From: Antarctobacter albus
GTDB taxonomy: Bacteria; Pseudomonadota; Alphaproteobacteria; Rhodobacterales; Rhodobacteraceae
Reading direction: 5' to 3'
Assembly: GCF_900101505.1 (NCBI RefSeq)
Contig: NZ_FMZI01000002.1
Span: 248,001-312,000, forward strand
DNA: 64,000 nucleotides
The notes beneath the pieces were generated by a model. The model did no database searches. It was not told the origin of the DNA and saw nothing but the letters and a program-made list of their open reading frames with translations. Below are positions 8,601 to 16,176 of this stretch, piece by piece. The translations under genes and the position numbers were made by a program. How positions within the stretch are numbered: the first letter of the stretch is position 1; every line of letters starts with the position of its first letter.

Positions 8601-9573
8601 GCCCGAGGAACCGCCCCAGGTCCGACCGTTCACGCCCGCCGTCCCGGTGACGCCGGTGTTCCTGGATTTGCCCCTTATCAGCGGGGATGAAGTGCCGCAT
8701 GCGCCGCACCTTGCGCTGAGCGCGACACCCTGGCCGGGCAGCGTCGCTGTATATGATGCCGCGCAAGACGCGGATTATGGGCTGAACGGCATCGTGGCCG
8801 CGCGGTCGGTAATCGGTCTGACCGAAACTGACCTGCCATCGGCTCGGGCAGGAGTGAGCGACAACGGGGCGCCGCTTGAAGTGCGGTTGGCCAGCGGAGG
8901 CTTGCAATCGATCAGTGATGCGGCCCTTCTTGGGGGCGGCAACCTGATGGCCATTGGCGACGGGGCACCCGGAAACTGGGAGTTGTTTCAGTTCCGGGAT
9001 GCCGAGTTGATCTCCGAAGGGCGTTGGAGCCTGTCACACCGTCTGCGCGGACAGGTGGGGAGTGACGGTGTGATGCCAACGTCTTGGCCCGCAGGTTCCT
9101 GGGTAGTCCTTCTCGATGGTACCCCGTCACAGATCGCACTCAAGTCCCTGCACAGGGGGCTGGAACGCCATTACCGGATCGGACCGGCCAGTCAGACCTA
9201 TGACCATCCGTCCTACGAACATCGTGTGCATGTCTTCGAGGGAAATGGCCTGCGGCCCTACAGACCCGTGCATTTGAACGCGGAACTAGCGAACGGCGAC
9301 CTGTCTGTCCGCTGGATCCGGCGCACTCGGATCGACGGAGATGGATGGGACCGCGCAGAGGTGCCCTTGGGCGAGGACAGCGAGGCTTACCAGGTGCGGG
9401 TGCGCCAGGGAGAGACGGTACTTCGGGACGTGACCGTCAACACCTCGGAATGGGCCTACGCGGCGTCAGAGATGGCCGTGGACGGCGCAAGCGGCACCAT
9501 CACGTTATGCGTGGCCCAGGTTTCCGAACGGTATGGCGCCGGCCCATTTGCGGAACTGCAGGTGACGGTGTGA
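5638..9573 (+). CDS. orfg15: GTA tail tip / host specificity protein (TIM-barrel domain)
   Basis: The 1311-residue tip protein of the particle. A Gly/Ala-rich N-terminus is followed by IAQVYGRMRVGGHVIW, typical of baseplate hub proteins. Residues about 440-740 form the GTA TIM-barrel-like domain (EAFCIGSEMRGLTQIRG, IDFVGIDNYMPLSDWR, KPIWFTELGCAAID). A phage tail module follows at roughly 790-960, and the C-terminus is beta-rich. I used the ATG at 5638 (TGATG overlap); GTG 5635 directly precedes it. The TIM barrel is likely carbohydrate-active or carbohydrate-binding, which fits capsule or wall recognition. Confidence 0.92.
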   Translation: MATILLSAAGAAIGSSIGGSVLGLSMTAVGRFIGASIGRSLDQRLLGTGSEAVETGKIDRFRLTGAGEGAPIAQVYGRMRVGGHVIWATEFKERVRESGGSGKGAPPQPKIREFSYSVSLALALCEGQITSVNRVWADGAEIAVDDLNMRVYAGTQSQLPDPKIEAVEGTGQVPAYRGTAYVVIEDLRLERFGNRVPQFSFEVTRPDLSTGELPDLVRGVAMIPGTGEYALATDPIYMRHAASAQDNPFGIGAKGKAVANVNSPSEAPDFNTSLKQLGDEAPNCGTASLIVSWFGDDLRCGSCTIRPKVEQTEHEAKSMPWSVAGIDRSLAEIVPQSDGRPVYGGTPTDASVIQAIQKMQAEGLGVMYYPFVLMDQMPGNDLPDPWTGTVEQAPLPWRGRITLSAAPGQPGSPDGTATADAEIAAFFGTASASDFSVTGGAVAYSGPQEWGYRRFILHQAALCAAAGGVEAFCIGSEMRGLTQIRGATGFAAVAALKDLASECRALLGSSTMIGYAADWTEYFGYQPNDGSGDLYFHLDPLWSDAEIDFVGIDNYMPLSDWRNGQEHADAGWGSIYNQDYLRANIEGGEGYDWFYASEADQDAQVRTPISDEAHGEPWVWRYKDLRNWWSNPHHDRIAGVRQPTATAWQSESKPIWFTELGCAAIDKGTNQPNKFFDPKSSESNLPHYSNGLRDDAIQQQYLKAQLGYWGEAGNNPVSSVYGGQMLDLERCFVWAWDARPYPWFPADEKLWSDGPNYRRGHWLNGRLSIRSLASVVREICSRVGLTDLDTSDLHGVVRGYVVSEVSDARRALQPLMLAHGFDAIERDGRLVFRMRRGLGPVDIPRDVLAVSDEIEGDLVETRASEAEMAGRVRVHFVLADADHQVAAEEAVLPDEAMHAVSETDMPLALTRGEGRQTAERWLAEARVSRDTLRFALPPSKLALGAGDIVRLPSDRGPTLARIDKVEIMEHQIVDAVRIEPDVFLPSDMPEEPPQVRPFTPAVPVTPVFLDLPLISGDEVPHAPHLALSATPWPGSVAVYDAAQDADYGLNGIVAARSVIGLTETDLPSARAGVSDNGAPLEVRLASGGLQSISDAALLGGGNLMAIGDGAPGNWELFQFRDAELISEGRWSLSHRLRGQVGSDGVMPTSWPAGSWVVLLDGTPSQIALKSLHRGLERHYRIGPASQTYDHPSYEHRVHVFEGNGLRPYRPVHLNAELANGDLSVRWIRRTRIDGDGWDRAEVPLGEDSEAYQVRVRQGETVLRDVTVNTSEWAYAASEMAVDGASGTITLCVAQVSERYGAGPFAELQVTV

Positions 9574-9935
9574 AACCGGTTCTGCCAGGGGATGTGATTG
9601 CGGCGGCACGGGCCTTGTTGCCCGTGCCTCCCGATATGCGTTCAGAGCTGGCCCGCCGGCTTATAGACGAAGCATGTGCTGCCGACCTGCATTGCCAACG
9701 GACGGGGCGTGCGCATGTGCGCTGGGGCAACGGGACGCTCTCGGCGGCTGCACATGGGTGCGAAATGGGGCGGGAGACCTGTTTCGAAGACCCCGACTTT
9801 CTGGACTGCCAGGTGAAGATGCTCGACGCCCTGCGCGCCTTCTATCAGCCCGAGGCGCAGGAGATACAGCGCATCGCGGTCGGATCCAGTTCGAGGCGCT
9901 TGATGGCGATCTCTTCGCCGCAATCCTCGCAGTAG
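9570..9935 (+). CDS. Small protein ending the GTA cluster
   Basis: A 121-residue protein starting at a GTG that overlaps the stop of the tip gene (GTGTGA). It begins [19 protein letters not shown] and contains [19 protein letters not shown] and [16 protein letters not shown] small gene occupies this position in related GTA clusters, but I do not know its function. The last 91 bases overlap, in the opposite direction, the 3' end of the TraR/DksA gene, so the final 30 or so residues (Ser-rich) are read against another real coding strand. Confidence 0.75.
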   Translation: MKPVLPGDVIAAARALLPVPPDMRSELARRLIDEACAADLHCQRTGRAHVRWGNGTLSAAAHGCEMGRETCFEDPDFLDCQVKMLDALRAFYQPEAQEIQRIAVGSSSRRLMAISSPQSSQ

Positions 9936-10183
9936 CCAAAGGCTCCGTCTTCGATGCGTGCCAGTGCCGCGACCAAAGCGCGGCGCTGGGCGTCACGGCG
10001 TGCCTGCGTTGCCTTGGCCATCGACTGGTTCAATAGTGCATCCTGACGCGACAGACGTCCTACCGCCTGCTGATCCAGTTCCACCGTCGATTGTCCGTCG
10101 CGGCCCAGGGCGTCTTCTTCGTCCAGGGCGGCCAGCCGGTCCCGGATCATGGTCTGGAAACGGCGTGTCGCGGACTCATCCAT
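9845..10183 (-). CDS. TraR/DksA family C4 zinc-finger protein
   Basis: A 112-residue protein. The C-terminus holds [18 protein letters not shown] followed by CISC, a CxxC...CxxC zinc finger of the TraR/DksA family. The N-terminus forms a helical coiled region ([20 protein letters not shown]). Such proteins bind the secondary channel of RNA polymerase and modulate promoters. I chose ATG 10183 because AGGGGA lies ten bases upstream; a GTG at 10204 has no ribosome site. It is shorter than canonical DksA (about 150), so a TraR-like role is likelier. Its 3' end overlaps the last GTA gene convergently. Confidence 0.85.
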   Translation of the reverse strand: MDESATRRFQTMIRDRLAALDEEDALGRDGQSTVELDQQAVGRLSRQDALLNQSMAKATQARRDAQRRALVAALARIEDGAFGYCEDCGEEIAIKRLELDPTAMRCISCASG

Positions 10184-10228
10184 ATCGAAGATTTCCCCTA
10201 TCACGGAATTGCGTTTCGATCAGGCAAG

Positions 10229-10241
10229 CCTATCTGATAGG
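10229..10241. promoter_or_regulatory. Palindrome upstream of cysE
   Basis: CCTATC T GATAGG is a perfect 13-base palindrome, 25 bases before the cysE ATG, and it includes a possible -10 element (TATCTG). The position suits a repressor operator controlling cysE, or the divergent TraR/DksA gene. The cognate regulator is unknown. Confidence 0.4.
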
Positions 10242-10266
10242 GTCACGGCGTCAAAGGAGGACAGGC

Positions 10267-11073
10267 ATGGCTGAAACGCGCGCACATCTGGCGGAGCTGG
10301 ACCCGGTCTGGGCCCGCATTCGAAGCGAGGCCGAACAGGCCGTGATCGACGAGCCGCTGCTTGGCGGTTTGGTGCATTACTCAATCCTTCACCATCCCAC
10401 GCTGGACAGGGCCCTGAGCTACCGGATCTCGCTGAAGCTCGCCAATCCCGAGATGTCCGAACAGATCCTGCGGGAGATCTGTGACGAGGCCTATGGCGAG
10501 GCGCCGGAGTTGGCGCTGTCCGCCCGGGCGGATATCGCGGCCACGTATGAACGTGACCCGGCCTGCCACCGATTCCTGCAGCCGCTGCTGTTCTTCAAGG
10601 GGTTCCAGGCGGTCCAGGCCTACCGCGTGGCGCATTGGCTCTGGTCCCAGGGACGCCGTGACCTGGCCTATTTCTTCCAGATGCGCAGCTCCGAGGTCTT
10701 CGGGATCGATATTCACCCGGCTGCGCGCATCGGCAAGGGCATCATGATCGACCATGCCCACTCCATCGTCATCGGTGAGACGGCTGTGGTGGGCGACAAC
10801 GTCTCGATGCTGCATTCGGTGACGCTGGGCGGGACCGGCAAGGAAGAAGAGGACCGCCATCCCAAGATTGGCGACGGTGTCCTGATCGGTGCGGGCGCCA
10901 AGGTACTGGGCAATATCCGCGTGGGCGACTGCTCGCGGATCGCGGCGGGGTCCGTGGTTCTGAAAGAAGTGCCGCGCTGCTCGACCGTGGCAGGTGTGCC
11001 GGCCAAGGTCGTGGGCGAGGCGGGTTGCGATCAGCCCTCGATCAGCATGGACCAGTTGCTGCGCGGCAGCTGA
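10267..11073 (+). CDS. cysE: Serine O-acetyltransferase
   Basis: A 268-residue enzyme that acetylates serine with acetyl-CoA to give O-acetylserine, the first step of cysteine synthesis in the cytoplasm. The N-terminal helical domain (VWARIRSEAEQAVIDEPLL) precedes the hexapeptide left-handed beta-helix with the family blocks DIHPAARIGKGIMIDHAHS, VIGETAVVGDNVSMLHSVTL and GAGAKVLGNIRVG. A strong AAAGGAGG lies six bases before the ATG. A cysE gene follows the GTA cluster in R. capsulatus too, so this is a conserved GTA border. Confidence 0.96.
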   Translation: MAETRAHLAELDPVWARIRSEAEQAVIDEPLLGGLVHYSILHHPTLDRALSYRISLKLANPEMSEQILREICDEAYGEAPELALSARADIAATYERDPACHRFLQPLLFFKGFQAVQAYRVAHWLWSQGRRDLAYFFQMRSSEVFGIDIHPAARIGKGIMIDHAHSIVIGETAVVGDNVSMLHSVTLGGTGKEEEDRHPKIGDGVLIGAGAKVLGNIRVGDCSRIAAGSVVLKEVPRCSTVAGVPAKVVGEAGCDQPSISMDQLLRGS

Positions 11074-11099
11074 GACCTTTTTTTGGATTCGTACAAAAG

Positions 11100-11134
11100 A
11101 AGCGGCGCGTCCCATCGGGAACGCGCCGCTTTTC
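11100..11134. terminator. Bidirectional intrinsic terminator between cysE and pdhC
   Basis: AGCGGCGCGT and ACGCGCCGCT form a perfect 10-base stem, with CCC/GGG pairing further inside the loop, followed by TTTT on the + strand and preceded by AAAAGA (T-rich on the - strand). It lies between the convergent ends of cysE and pdhC and can serve both. Confidence 0.85.
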
Positions 11135-11175
11135 GTTCTGGAGAAAGGCTTTGCCCGCGTGTGGCCCGCGCTTTT

Positions 11176-12477
11176 TTAGGCCAGCAGGGCCAGCGGATTC
11201 TCCAGCCCGTCGACAATGGCCCGTAGCAGGTCCGCTCCCAGTGCGCCGTCGATCACCCGGTGATCGACCGAGAGGGTCACGGACATGACCGTGGCGACCT
11301 CGACCTGACCGTCGGCCCCGACCACGGCTTTCTTGACGCCCGCACCGACGGCCAGGATGGCACCGTGCGGCGGGTTGATGACGGCGTCGAAATTCTCGAT
11401 TCCGAACATGCCGAGGTTGGAAATGGCAAAGCTGCCACCCTGGTAGTCCTGGGGAGCAAGTTTGCGGTCGCGGGCGCGTGTGGCAAGGTCCTTCATCTCG
11501 GCGGAGAGGGTCGACAGGCTTTTCTGGTGGGCATCCCGCAGGACAGGCGTAAACAGCCCGCCCTCGATGGCGACGGCCACGGCGACGTCGGAAGGCTCCA
11601 GTTGCAGGATGCGGTCCCCGGCCCAGACCGCATTGGCGGCGGGCACCTGTTGCAGCGCGTTGGCGCAGGCCTTGATGATGAAATCATTCACCGAGAGCTT
11701 GACCCCGCGCGCGGCAAGCTGGTCGTTCAGCTGCTTGCGGAAGGCCATGAGCGCGTCGAGACGAATGTCCCGGCGCAGGTAGAAATGCGGAATGGTTTGT
11801 TTCGCCTCCGTCAGGCGGGCGGCAATGGTGCGGCGCATGCCGTCGAGCGGGATCTCCTGGTACGGGCGATCGGCGTAGGTCTTGAGCACCGCGTCGGCGC
11901 TGGCCCCGCCTGAGACGGGGGCGGTCGCGGTTGGCGAGGCCGGGGCGGCTGTCGGTTTGGCGGCCGGGGCGGGGGAGGCCGTCGCCGCCTCGACATCGGC
12001 CTTGACGATCCGGCCACGCGGGCCGCTGCCACTGATCTGCGCCAGGTCCAGCCCCTTCTGCTCGGCGATCCGGCGCGCCAGCGGCGAGGCGAAGATGCGC
12101 GTGCCGTCCGATGTTTGCGGTGATGGAGGGGCGGCTTTCTCGGGGCCCCCTGTGGGGGCCGCCTCGGCAGCCGCGCCGGCCTGCGCCTTCGGCGCCGTGG
12201 CCGGCGGGGCGTCGGCGATGTCGCTGGCGGTTTCGCCCTCTTCCAGCAACACGGCGATGGGCGTGTTGACCTTCACCTCGGCGGTGCCCTCGGCCACGAG
12301 GATCTTGCCGATCACCCCTTCGTCCACCGCTTCGAATTCCATCGTGGCCTTGTCGGTCTCGATCTCGGCGATCACGTCGCCGGAGCGGACCTCGTCACCT
12401 TCCTTGACCAGCCATTTGGCCAGCGTGCCTTCCTCCATCGTGGGGGACAGGGCGGGCATGAGGATTTCCGTGGGCAT
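11176..12477 (-). CDS. pdhC: Pyruvate dehydrogenase E2, dihydrolipoamide acetyltransferase
   Basis: A 433-residue E2 core. A lipoyl domain occupies residues 1-80 with the lipoylated lysine in [13 protein letters not shown]. An Ala/Pro linker, a peripheral subunit-binding domain (FASPLARRIAEQKGLDL ... GSGPRGRIVKADV, about 125-165) and the catalytic acyltransferase domain follow, ending in DHRVIDGALGADLL with the active-site His and Asp. It passes acetyl groups to CoA. The ATG has GAGGAGG upstream. It is the last gene of the pdh operon. Confidence 0.97.
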   Translation of the reverse strand: MPTEILMPALSPTMEEGTLAKWLVKEGDEVRSGDVIAEIETDKATMEFEAVDEGVIGKILVAEGTAEVKVNTPIAVLLEEGETASDIADAPPATAPKAQAGAAAEAAPTGGPEKAAPPSPQTSDGTRIFASPLARRIAEQKGLDLAQISGSGPRGRIVKADVEAATASPAPAAKPTAAPASPTATAPVSGGASADAVLKTYADRPYQEIPLDGMRRTIAARLTEAKQTIPHFYLRRDIRLDALMAFRKQLNDQLAARGVKLSVNDFIIKACANALQQVPAANAVWAGDRILQLEPSDVAVAVAIEGGLFTPVLRDAHQKSLSTLSAEMKDLATRARDRKLAPQDYQGGSFAISNLGMFGIENFDAVINPPHGAILAVGAGVKKAVVGADGQVEVATVMSVTLSVDHRVIDGALGADLLRAIVDGLENPLALLA

Positions 12478-12511
12478 CTTTGATCCTCCTCTCAGCGCTG
12501 TGACAGCCGCT

Positions 12512-12541
12512 GGACGTGGGTATTTTTGCCAAGAAGAAGCC
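12512..12541 (+). repeat. Dispersed GGTATTT...CCAAGAAGAA element, copy 1
   Basis: GGGTATTTTTGCCAAGAAGA lies in the gap between pdhC and the 85-residue gene. Related copies are at 28261-28290 (+), 28442-28471 (inverted) and 48756-48778 (+). It is a short intergenic repeat family; the function is unknown. Confidence 0.5.
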
Positions 12542-12546
12542 GCATT

Positions 12547-12804
12547 TCAGCGAACCTCGATCAGCGTCAGGATATCATAGGGCGGTCGCGGCGCATCGCC
12601 GCGTGCCAACCGTTCGACAGCGCGGGCCAGCGCCGCGCGATGGGCGGCGATCCATTCGTAGGCGTCCTGGTGCGAGGGCCGTCCGCCGGGGCGCAGCCCG
12701 CCGGCAATCAGGCATTCGGGCACAAAGGCGGCGCCGGCATCGGTTTCGATGCGATAGGCCTCACGCGCGACGTCGCGGCCCCGAACCTGAACCCGCGTGC
12801 TCAC
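12547..12804 (-). CDS. Hypothetical 85-residue protein in the pdh operon
   Basis: The GTG start overlaps the pdhB stop (GTGA), so it is very likely translated with pdhB and lies before pdhC. The sequence runs [20 protein letters not shown], then [15 protein letters not shown] and a helix [18 protein letters not shown]. The strand-strand-helix layout recalls the DUF1488 group, but I cannot confirm this. It has no membrane segment or cysteine pair. A role linked to the pyruvate dehydrogenase complex is inferred only from position. Confidence 0.75.
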   Translation of the reverse strand: MSTRVQVRGRDVAREAYRIETDAGAAFVPECLIAGGLRPGGRPSHQDAYEWIAAHRAALARAVERLARGDAPRPPYDILTLIEVR

Positions 12805-14174
12805 CGGTAGCAGACCTGTTTCGCCGCTTCGATCACCTCGGGCGTGGTGACAAGCGCGTGGCGTTCGAGGTTGGCGGCATAGGGCATGGGTACGTCCTTG
12901 CCGGTGACGTTGATGACCGGCGCGTCGAGCCAGTCGAAGGCCTGCTGCATCAGCGTCGCCGAGATGTAATTGCCGATCGAGGCCACGGGCCAGCCTTCCT
13001 CGACGGTCACGCAGCGGTTGGTTTTCTGCACGCTTGCGATGACCGCGGCCGTGTCGATGGGGCGAAGACAGCGCAGGTCGATGACCTCGGCCTCGATGCC
13101 CTCTTCGGCGAGTTTCTCGGCCGCTTCCAGCGCGTAGGTCATGCCGATGCCGAAGCTGACGATTGTCAGGTCCGAGCCTTCGCGCCAGATCCGGGCCTTG
13201 CCCAGTGGAACGGTGAAATCCTCCATCACGGGGACGTCGAAACTGCGCCCGTAGAGGATCTCGTTTTCGAGGAAGATCACCGGGTTCGGGTCACGGATGG
13301 CGCTTTTCAAGAGGCCCTTGGCGTCCGAGGCGCTGTAGGGCATCGCCACCTTGAGGCCGGGAATATGGGCGTACCAGGCGGCGTAATCCTGGCTGTGCTG
13401 GGCGCCGACACGGGCGGCGGCGCCGCTGGGGCCACGGAAGACGATGGGACAGCCCATCTGCCCGCCGGACATATACAGTGTCTTGGCCGCCGAGTTGATG
13501 ATCTGGTCCATCGCCTGCATGGCGAAGTTGAAGGTCATGAACTCGACGATGGGGCGCAACCCGCCAAAGGCGGCACCGACACCGATGCCGGTAAAACCGT
13601 GTTCGGTAATCGGCGTGTCGATCACCCGTTTGGAGCCGAACTCGTCCAGCAGGCCCTGGCTGATCTTGTAGGCGCCCTGGTATTCGGCAACCTCCTCACC
13701 CATCAGGAAGACATCGCCATCGGCGCGCATTTCCTCGGCCATCGCGTCGCGCAGGGCTTCGCGGACCGTCTGCTTCTTTGTCTTGGTGTCTTCTGGCCAA
13801 TCCGGCTCGGGGCGGGCGGCTTCGACCCTGGCCGGGGCGGCAGGCTGTGCAGCTGCTGCGGCGGGTTGGGCCGCAGGCTTGGCGGGTTGAGCCGCTGCGC
13901 CCGTGCCGCCGACCTGATCCGGGACCTCTTCGCCCTCTTCGACCAGCACCGCGATGGGCGTGTTCACCGCGACGTTCTGCGTGCCCTCGGTGACAAGGAT
14001 CCTGCCCATCACGCCTTCGTCCACGGCCTCGAATTCCATCGTGGCCTTGTCGGTCTCGATCTCGGCGATCACGTCGCCGGCGGAAACGGTGTCGCCCTCC
14101 TTGACCAGCCATTTGGCCAGCGTGCCTTCCTCCATCGTGGGGGAGAGGGCGGGCATGAGGATTTCAGTTGGCAT
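12801..14174 (-). CDS. pdhB: Pyruvate dehydrogenase E1 beta with N-terminal lipoyl domain
   Basis: A 457-residue E1 beta. Residues 1-80 are a lipoyl domain almost identical to that of the E2 gene ([13 protein letters not shown] again), then an Ala/Pro/Gln linker to about 125, then the transketolase-like beta subunit ([72 protein letters not shown]). With PdhA it decarboxylates pyruvate using thiamine diphosphate. Lipoyl-bearing E1 beta is an established feature of many alphaproteobacteria. GAAGGAG precedes the ATG. Confidence 0.97.
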   Translation of the reverse strand: MPTEILMPALSPTMEEGTLAKWLVKEGDTVSAGDVIAEIETDKATMEFEAVDEGVMGRILVTEGTQNVAVNTPIAVLVEEGEEVPDQVGGTGAAAQPAKPAAQPAAAAAQPAAPARVEAARPEPDWPEDTKTKKQTVREALRDAMAEEMRADGDVFLMGEEVAEYQGAYKISQGLLDEFGSKRVIDTPITEHGFTGIGVGAAFGGLRPIVEFMTFNFAMQAMDQIINSAAKTLYMSGGQMGCPIVFRGPSGAAARVGAQHSQDYAAWYAHIPGLKVAMPYSASDAKGLLKSAIRDPNPVIFLENEILYGRSFDVPVMEDFTVPLGKARIWREGSDLTIVSFGIGMTYALEAAEKLAEEGIEAEVIDLRCLRPIDTAAVIASVQKTNRCVTVEEGWPVASIGNYISATLMQQAFDWLDAPVINVTGKDVPMPYAANLERHALVTTPEVIEAAKQVCYR

Positions 14175-14187
14175 GTCAAACGCTCCT

Positions 14188-14598
14188 TCAGAACCCGCCC
14201 AACGCCAGAACGACGAGGAGCCCGATCGCGATCGCGACGACCAAAATGACGATCTGCGAGATCAACACGTTACCCATCGTCAGGTTGGACCCATCGAGCG
14301 GTTCTACGTACTTTGCCACCCAATAGGCCTGCAGGACAAAGACGGCGATGGACAGGATGCCGATCAGCACTGACAGAAGAGTCATTGCCCCCGCTGCGCC
14401 AAGGGCAAAGCCCAGGGCAAAAGACAGCGCAAAGAAGCCAAGGAAAACAAGGATGTATACCTTGAAGAGCCCGCCATAGGGGACCCGCTTCTTGAACAGC
14501 CAGCGCAGGACCAGCATGACAAGGGCGGCATAGATCAGCTGGCCGATGACGCCACCGATGATGTTGGAGACAAGTGCTCCGGCAATACTTCCGTTCAT
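14188..14598 (-). CDS. Small multi-pass membrane protein between pdhA and pdhB
   Basis: A 136-residue protein with about four hydrophobic helices: [60 protein letters not shown] and [20 protein letters not shown]. It lies 14 bases after the pdhA stop and 13 before the pdhB start, so it must be co-transcribed. I know no function. An integral membrane gene inside a soluble dehydrogenase operon is unusual; transport or membrane tethering are guesses only. Confidence 0.8.
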   Translation of the reverse strand: MNGSIAGALVSNIIGGVIGQLIYAALVMLVLRWLFKKRVPYGGLFKVYILVFLGFFALSFALGFALGAAGAMTLLSVLIGILSIAVFVLQAYWVAKYVEPLDGSNLTMGNVLISQIVILVVAIAIGLLVVLALGGF

Positions 14599-14612
14599 GA
14601 TGGATCCTCGGG

Positions 14613-15608
14613 TCAGGCGTCTGCGTAGATGTCGGTCCAGAGCTCGTCGAGCGCCGGCTCCGGGCTTTCACGGGCGAACTCGGCAGAGGCGTTGACCACC
14701 GCCTTGATCTCCTTGTCGATGGCCTTGAGGTCTTCTTCGGAGGCATGGCCCCCCTGCACCAGCATGTCGCGGACGTGGTCGATGGGATCGCGTTCCTCGC
14801 GCATCTTCGACACTTCCTCGCGGGTGCGGTACTTGGCCGGGTCCGACATGGAATGGCCGCGATAGCGGTAGGTCTTGATTTCCAGGATGTAGGGGCCCTT
14901 GCCTGCGCGGCAGTGTTTCACCGCCTTTTCGCCCGCCGCCTTCACTGCCAGTACATCCATGCCGTCGACCATCTCTCCGGGGATGCCGAAGGCGTTGCCG
15001 CGGTGATAGATGTCCGGGGTCGAGGTCGACCGCTTCATCGCCGTGCCCATCGCGTACTGGTTGTTCTCGATCACGAAGACCACGGGCAGGTCCCAAAGGG
15101 CGGCCATGTTGAAGGTCTCGTAGACCTGGCCCTGGTTGGCGGCGCCATCCCCGAAATAGGTGAAGGTCACGCGGCCGTTGCCCTTGTACTTGTCGGCAAA
15201 GGCAAGGCCCGCGCCCAGTGGCACCTGCGCGCCGACGATGCCGTGCCCGCCGTAGAAATGCTTTTCGCGGCTGAACATGTGCATCGAGCCGCCCTTGCCC
15301 TTGGAATAGCCGCCCTCACGGCCGGTCAGTTCCGCCATGACGCCATTCGGGTCCATTCCGCAGGCCAGCATGTGCCCGTGATCGCGGTACGAGGTGATGC
15401 GCTTGTCGCCTTCCTCTGCGGCGGCCTCAAGGCCCACGACGACGGCCTCCTGCCCGATGTAGAGGTGACAGAAGCCGCCGATCAGGCCCATGCCGTAGAG
15501 CTGGCCGGCCTTTTCCTCGAACCGGCGGATCAACAGCATGTCGCGGTAATACTGCGTCAGCTCCTCGGGCGAGACATTGGGTTTCGCCGTTGTCTTTCGG
15601 GCTGCCAT
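14613..15608 (-). CDS. pdhA: Pyruvate dehydrogenase E1 alpha
   Basis: A 331-residue thiamine-diphosphate subunit. It shows YYRDMLLIRRFEEKAGQLYG and GFCHLYIGQEAVVVG at the N-terminus, the cofactor motif GDGAANQGQVYETFNMAALW (GDG...N type) and the regulatory-loop-like YRYRGHSMSDPAKYRTREEV. It forms the alpha2beta2 E1 with PdhB. It is the first gene of the pdh operon, transcribed away from the FtsB-like gene on the same strand 130 bases upstream, with a 14-base palindrome in its leader. Confidence 0.97.
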   Translation of the reverse strand: MAARKTTAKPNVSPEELTQYYRDMLLIRRFEEKAGQLYGMGLIGGFCHLYIGQEAVVVGLEAAAEEGDKRITSYRDHGHMLACGMDPNGVMAELTGREGGYSKGKGGSMHMFSREKHFYGGHGIVGAQVPLGAGLAFADKYKGNGRVTFTYFGDGAANQGQVYETFNMAALWDLPVVFVIENNQYAMGTAMKRSTSTPDIYHRGNAFGIPGEMVDGMDVLAVKAAGEKAVKHCRAGKGPYILEIKTYRYRGHSMSDPAKYRTREEVSKMREERDPIDHVRDMLVQGGHASEEDLKAIDKEIKAVVNASAEFARESPEPALDELWTDIYADA

Positions 15609-15628
15609 GACACTCCTCCCCAGGACTC

Positions 15629-15642
15629 GTTCAGTACTGAAC
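15629..15642. promoter_or_regulatory. Palindrome in the pdhA leader
   Basis: GTTCAGTACTGAAC is a perfect 14-base palindrome 20 bases upstream of the pdhA ATG. It is placed where a repressor would block transcription or early elongation of the pdh operon. No regulator of this operon is encoded nearby. Confidence 0.5.
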
Positions 15643-15738
15643 TACTTCGGGCGAGGATAGGCGGGGTGCGCGACGGCGTAAAGCCTCTACGCGTCCGGTC
15701 ACGGGAGCGGGCAGAGCGGCGACAAGGGCAAGCGCGTG

Positions 15739-16041
15739 TCAGTGCACCACGATCTCGTCGCTGCGGATCAGGCCCAGCACGTCACGGGCCTGCTGGTCCA
15801 GCAGGTCGAGGTCCAGGAAATCGTCGGACAGGCGGCGTGTGAGGTTTTCCATCCGCGCGACCTCTGCGTGCAGCTCGTCCAGTTCGCGGGCCAGCTTGTC
15901 GCCTTCGACGGCGATTTCCGCGCGACGGAACAGGCCGGAATCCCCCTGCACGGCGGCAAAGGTGAAATAGGCCGAAAGGCTCAGCGTCACGGAGAAAAAG
16001 ACCAAGGCCCCCAGCGAAGGGCGCGATCGACGGGATGTCAT
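15739..16041 (-). CDS. FtsB/DivIC-like septum formation initiator
   Basis: A 100-residue single-pass protein: a short basic N-terminus (MTSRRSRPS), one membrane helix (LGALVFFSVTLSLSAYFTF) and a periplasmic coiled coil (KLARELDELHAEVARMENLT) ending in LLDQQARDVLGLIRSDE. This is the septum initiator architecture, acting with FtsL and FtsQ in division. A septum initiator upstream of pdhA is a familiar alphaproteobacterial arrangement. Confidence 0.88.
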   Translation of the reverse strand: MTSRRSRPSLGALVFFSVTLSLSAYFTFAAVQGDSGLFRRAEIAVEGDKLARELDELHAEVARMENLTRRLSDDFLDLDLLDQQARDVLGLIRSDEIVVH

Positions 16042-16096
16042 GTGTCTGCCTCAAACACGCGCCTCTTTGGGGGCGCATGGTGGGAGAGTGGCACAA

Positions 16097-16161
16097 CCGC
16101 GCGGGAAAGGGAATCCCGCGCGGCACCTGATTCGCGGCGCGCTGCAAAAAGTCCTTGCAGC
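16097..16161. other. Two hairpins upstream of the FtsB-like gene
   Basis: CCGCGCGGGA and TCCCGCGCGG pair over a 7-base loop at 16097-16123. GCTGCAA and TTGCAGC pair over a 7-base loop at 16141-16161. They separate the small gene ending at 16177 from the FtsB-like gene on the same strand. No clear T-run follows, so they may be Rho-independent terminators of weak type or RNA-stabilising structures. Confidence 0.45.
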
Positions 16162-16176
16162 GTTGCATTCATGCAC

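Noticed and set aside
1-9935. Active temperate prophage
   Set aside because: No integrase, repressor, lysis or replication gene is visible and gene order matches a GTA; still, the upstream flank is unseen.
12516-14249. A 577-residue + strand frame opposite pdhB
   Set aside because: It is the antisense shadow of pdhB and its downstream small gene, with no family signature.
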